DNA of 7,743 nucleotides from UBA5336 sp039818165 (lineage in GTDB: Bacteria > Pseudomonadota > Alphaproteobacteria > Caulobacterales > Hyphomonadaceae). Below, piece after piece: positions 5,550 to 7,743 of this stretch (the first letter of the stretch is position 1; each line of letters starts with the position of its first letter). Location: NCBI GenBank assembly GCA_039818165.1, contig JBCBUL010000054.1, positions 1 through 7,743 of the forward strand, read 5' to 3'. The position numbers and the translations under genes were made by a program. The notes beneath the pieces were generated by a model, which saw only the letters and a program-made list of their open reading frames with translations, was not told the DNA's origin and did no database searches.

Positions 5550-6898
5550 TAGCTGGCGACCGCCTGCCGGGCGCGCGACAAGCCTGAAATCGCCGTTTCA
5601 GCCATACGTTTGGCAAGGCCCACGCTCTCGGAGATGCCGCGGTCTTCCGGGTAGTAATAGCATGTGTCCGCGATCTGGACGCCCGGCAGGCTGGTCTCAA
5701 TGGGCATCAATTGATCGAGGAAATTCGGTGTACAGATTGGCTGGCTGTGGGTCAGCCGGTTGGCCATGCGGGCCTTCACATTGCTTGCCGTGATAGCGGG
5801 ATTCACGGCCTTGATCGCCTCAAACGCTTCGTCGAGCAGCGCTTCATCGCTCCAGGCCCAGCGCTCATTGGTGACGGGCATATAGTAGGGCGCGTATACG
5901 ATGGTCTCGCCACCGAAGTCGCGAAGGGCCGAAAACTCGATCAGCCCCGGAATGGCGTGGGCCTCGTCCATGATGTTGAGCCAAAATTTACCCGTAACCG
6001 GCTGGTCCACATGATACACAAGGCAGACGCAGCCGATATTATCGACGCTGGCATAGGCCTGTTGTTCGGCTTCTGTGAGACCTTCGAAGATCTTTCCCGC
6101 CACGGCGAGCGGCGCCGTCGACACCACTTCGCGCGTGAGAATCGGCGAACTGTCCGGCACTGTGATCTCTTTCAGGCCATCCTCGCGCACGCGGACGTTT
6201 GAAACCGGCGCGCTGCATCGCACTTCACCGCCTTCAGCGGCAATGGAGGCCATAAGAGCATCGACCAGCGTCTGGCTGCCACCCTCGATATGACCCAGTT
6301 GCTCTTCCATCAGCGACTTTCGCGAATTGCCAACGCGTTGCACCCGGGTGCCGATCCAACTCGCGGATATGACATCGGTGTATTCAAAGAACTTCTGGTA
6401 CAGCAGACGTTGCCACATTTTCTGGTAGCAGCTTTCGCCCAGCCAGGCGCGCAGCCAGTCCGGCGCAGTCATCTGCTCTGCCCCGTCCCAGCTTTTTCGC
6501 TTGGTGCACGACCACGCCATTAGCCCGTAACGAAACTTCTCGACCGGGTTGAGATGCGGATATTTCAACAGTGCGACCGGATTGCCCCAATCATGGACCT
6601 TGCCATGGGCATAGTAGCCCATCTTGGTCGATTTCCAGACCATCTGGTCTGCCATGCCGAGCTCTTCCATCAAGTCGAACGTGTCGAAATCCGTTTTGCA
6701 GACAAAGTGGTAGAAGCGCTCCAGAGAAATGCCGTTAAAATCTGAATGGGCGGCCATGCCGCCCGGATCTGGCGCAGCTTCGAGTACGAGCGGGCGATGC
6801 CCGGCGCGCGCTAGGTGATGCGCCGCCGCCAGCCCCATGGCGCCCGCGCCAATCACGACCGCGTCGTGGACTGTTTGTTCAGTTTGGGTGTCTGCCAC
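5549..6898 (-). CDS. FAD-dependent amine-oxidase/protoporphyrinogen-oxidase-fold oxidoreductase
   Basis: 449 residues. The N-terminal Rossmann dinucleotide motif is VVIGAGAMGLAAAHHLA (14-30), with Glu40 at the end of strand 2 and PGG at 45-47. The C-terminal FAD-contact motif is VQIADTCYYYPEDRGISESVG (407-427). The central region (GYYAHGKVHDWGNP, TAPDWLRAWLG, YQKFFEYTDVISASW) has the pattern of COG1232-type proteins found in glycan clusters, rather than true haem enzymes; no haem genes are nearby. Translation starts at GTG, with GGAG 8 nt upstream; the next Met is residue 21, inside the FAD motif, so the GTG is required. Only 2 nt separate it from the preceding epimerase stop, implying coupling. 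A redox step on a sugar or a lipid carrier is inferred. UDP-galactopyranose mutase and desaturases share the fold, but I do not see their signatures. Confidence 0.8.
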   Translation of the reverse strand: MADTQTEQTVHDAVVIGAGAMGLAAAHHLARAGHRPLVLEAAPDPGGMAAHSDFNGISLERFYHFVCKTDFDTFDLMEELGMADQMVWKSTKMGYYAHGKVHDWGNPVALLKYPHLNPVEKFRYGLMAWSCTKRKSWDGAEQMTAPDWLRAWLGESCYQKMWQRLLYQKFFEYTDVISASWIGTRVQRVGNSRKSLMEEQLGHIEGGSQTLVDALMASIAAEGGEVRCSAPVSNVRVREDGLKEITVPDSSPILTREVVSTAPLAVAGKIFEGLTEAEQQAYASVDNIGCVCLVYHVDQPVTGKFWLNIMDEAHAIPGLIEFSALRDFGGETIVYAPYYMPVTNERWAWSDEALLDEAFEAIKAVNPAITASNVKARMANRLTHSQPICTPNFLDQLMPIETSLPGVQIADTCYYYPEDRGISESVGLAKRMAETAISGLSRARQAVAS

Positions 6899-6900
6899 GC

Positions 6901-7743
6901 TTAAAACTCCAGGACGACGTCGGAATACTCAGAATCCACAAAGGTCTCGCGCACCGCTTCGGCAAAGGGTGTTGCGCGAATGTTGAAGATGCCCGGCCAA
7001 TCAATGACAGGGAATTCTTCCGGAATGACGAGGGCTTCCAACTGTTTGGTGGTGAATGGCGGATCACGCATGACCAGCGCTGCTGAGGAAAGCATCGTCC
7101 AGAACATCCAGTAAGGGATCTTCAGGATCGGCGTCTTCTCGCCAGTTTCGCGTTTGATGATGCGGATCAGGTCGACATAGGTGATCTTCTCCTGACCTGA
7201 AATGTCGTAGACCTCACCCATCGGGCGCTGCTCAATGCAGGCCATGACAATATTGCAGAAATCGCCCGCGTAGAGCGGCTGGCGGATATACTCGCCCTTG
7301 CCGGGCACAGGAAAAACCGGAACACGGGCCATGAAGCGGCGCAGCCAGCCGAGGTGCTTTCGGTCGAACCAGCCAAACATGAGCGTGGGCCGCAACACGC
7401 AGCCCGGCAGGCCCGAAGACAAGAAGAATTCTTCCTGCGCGGTTTTCGAGCGCGTGTAGAAGTCATCGGCCTTGCTGTTCACGACGGAAGACGAAATCTG
7501 AACCGTGTAGGGGGTGCGGCCGGCATCGTAGGCGCCAACTATGTTTTTCGTCGCGATCACATTATTCCGGTCAAACGGTTCGTAGGTCAGGCCACCAATC
7601 TGCGCCTGGTTCAGAACAACGGTGTCGGCATCTTTCAACTCGTTCTGCCAGTCGCCAGGCTCGGCAAGGTCTGCCTCAATGGCACGCACGGCGGGCTGGA
7701 TCCGGCGCAGAATATCCAAGTTACCCTTGGCCTTATCTATCCC
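6901..7743 (-). CDS. NAD-dependent epimerase/dehydratase-like extended SDR, N-terminus cut by window
   Basis: The frame is open to the right edge. A TTG at 7719 could be read as a start but is probably an internal Leu, since 8 more codons continue upstream and the Gly-rich NAD-binding loop is missing and must lie outside. Visible from that TTG: EADLAEP (15-21), as at the end of strand 3; a Ser-rich strand VQISSSVV (73-80) before the catalytic pair Tyr88 and Lys92 (YTRSK); RPTLMFG (110-116), the conserved strand after the active site; and RQPLYAGDF (146-154), the substrate-domain element. These are the marks of the atypical/extended SDR superfamily (NAD(P)-dependent sugar epimerases, NDUFA9-like proteins). 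A hydrophobic patch (PYWMFWTMLSSAALV, about 202-216) could contact membrane. It is the first visible gene of the leftward operon. The substrate is unknown; a nucleotide or lipid-linked sugar is likely from context. Confidence 0.8.
   Translation of the reverse strand, partial: GIDKAKGNLDILRRIQPAVRAIEADLAEPGDWQNELKDADTVVLNQAQIGGLTYEPFDRNNVIATKNIVGAYDAGRTPYTVQISSSVVNSKADDFYTRSKTAQEEFFLSSGLPGCVLRPTLMFGWFDRKHLGWLRRFMARVPVFPVPGKGEYIRQPLYAGDFCNIVMACIEQRPMGEVYDISGQEKITYVDLIRIIKRETGEKTPILKIPYWMFWTMLSSAALVMRDPPFTTKQLEALVIPEEFPVIDWPGIFNIRATPFAEAVRETFVDSEYSDVVLEF
6907..6910 (-). promoter_or_regulatory. Shine-Dalgarno site for the GTG-started FAD oxidoreductase
   Basis: Minus-strand GGAG lies 8 nt upstream of GTG at 6898, within the last codons of the epimerase gene. 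It supports a GTG start for the oxidoreductase. Confidence 0.65.

Noticed and set aside
7717..7719. TTG as the start codon of the epimerase-like gene
   Set aside because: The frame stays open to the window edge and the protein would lack its NAD-binding loop, so this is almost certainly an internal Leu codon of a gene cut by the window.

Overview
This window looks like a chromosomal segment from a Gram-negative, moderately GC-rich bacterium, most likely an alphaproteobacterium. A marine Hyphomonas/Maricaulis-type lineage is my guess from the style of the proteins, and no marker gene here proves it. The Gram-negative reading rests on a lipobox lipoprotein and on proteobacterial-type versions of the polyprenyl-sugar genes. 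Coding density is very high. The only non-coding stretch above 100 bp is 1312-1423, and there is no RNA gene, CRISPR array, IS element or tandem repeat.

Layout: three genes read rightward and six read leftward, and the two groups converge at about 2393-2420. The rightward group is the C-terminal part of a DprE1-type FAD oxidase (2-565, cut by the window edge), a DprE2-type short-chain reductase (562-1311, ATGA overlap) and, after a 112-bp gap, a SAM-dependent methyltransferase with an N-terminal HG..EGR module (1424-2392). In transcription order from the right edge, the leftward group is an NAD-dependent epimerase/dehydratase-like SDR (cut by the window edge), a GTG-started FAD-dependent amine-oxidase-fold oxidoreductase, a four-helix GtrA protein, a VTT/DedA-like membrane protein, a polytopic GT-C-like glycosyltransferase, and a small lipoprotein. 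Junctions in this group are TAAGCGTG (2-nt gap), TAATG (1-nt overlap), TGATG (1-nt overlap), a 66-bp gap and an 8-nt overlap. This suggests a single, translationally coupled operon.

How the genes may work together: DprE1 and DprE2 are the two enzymes that epimerise polyprenyl-phosphoryl-ribose to polyprenyl-phosphoryl-D-arabinofuranose (known from mycobacteria, where a GtrA-family gene, dprE1, dprE2 and an arabinosyltransferase are neighbours). Here the same functional set sits within about 5.5 kb. It comprises the epimerising pair, a GtrA protein (candidate for moving the lipid-linked sugar across the membrane), a GT-C enzyme (candidate user of the lipid-linked sugar in the periplasm) and a VTT/DedA-type protein (candidate for returning the spent polyprenyl phosphate). 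I infer a lipid-linked D-arabinofuranose, or related sugar, modification system for a surface polymer or protein in a Gram-negative cell. The epimerase, the FAD oxidoreductase, the methyltransferase and the lipoprotein are parts whose substrates I cannot name.
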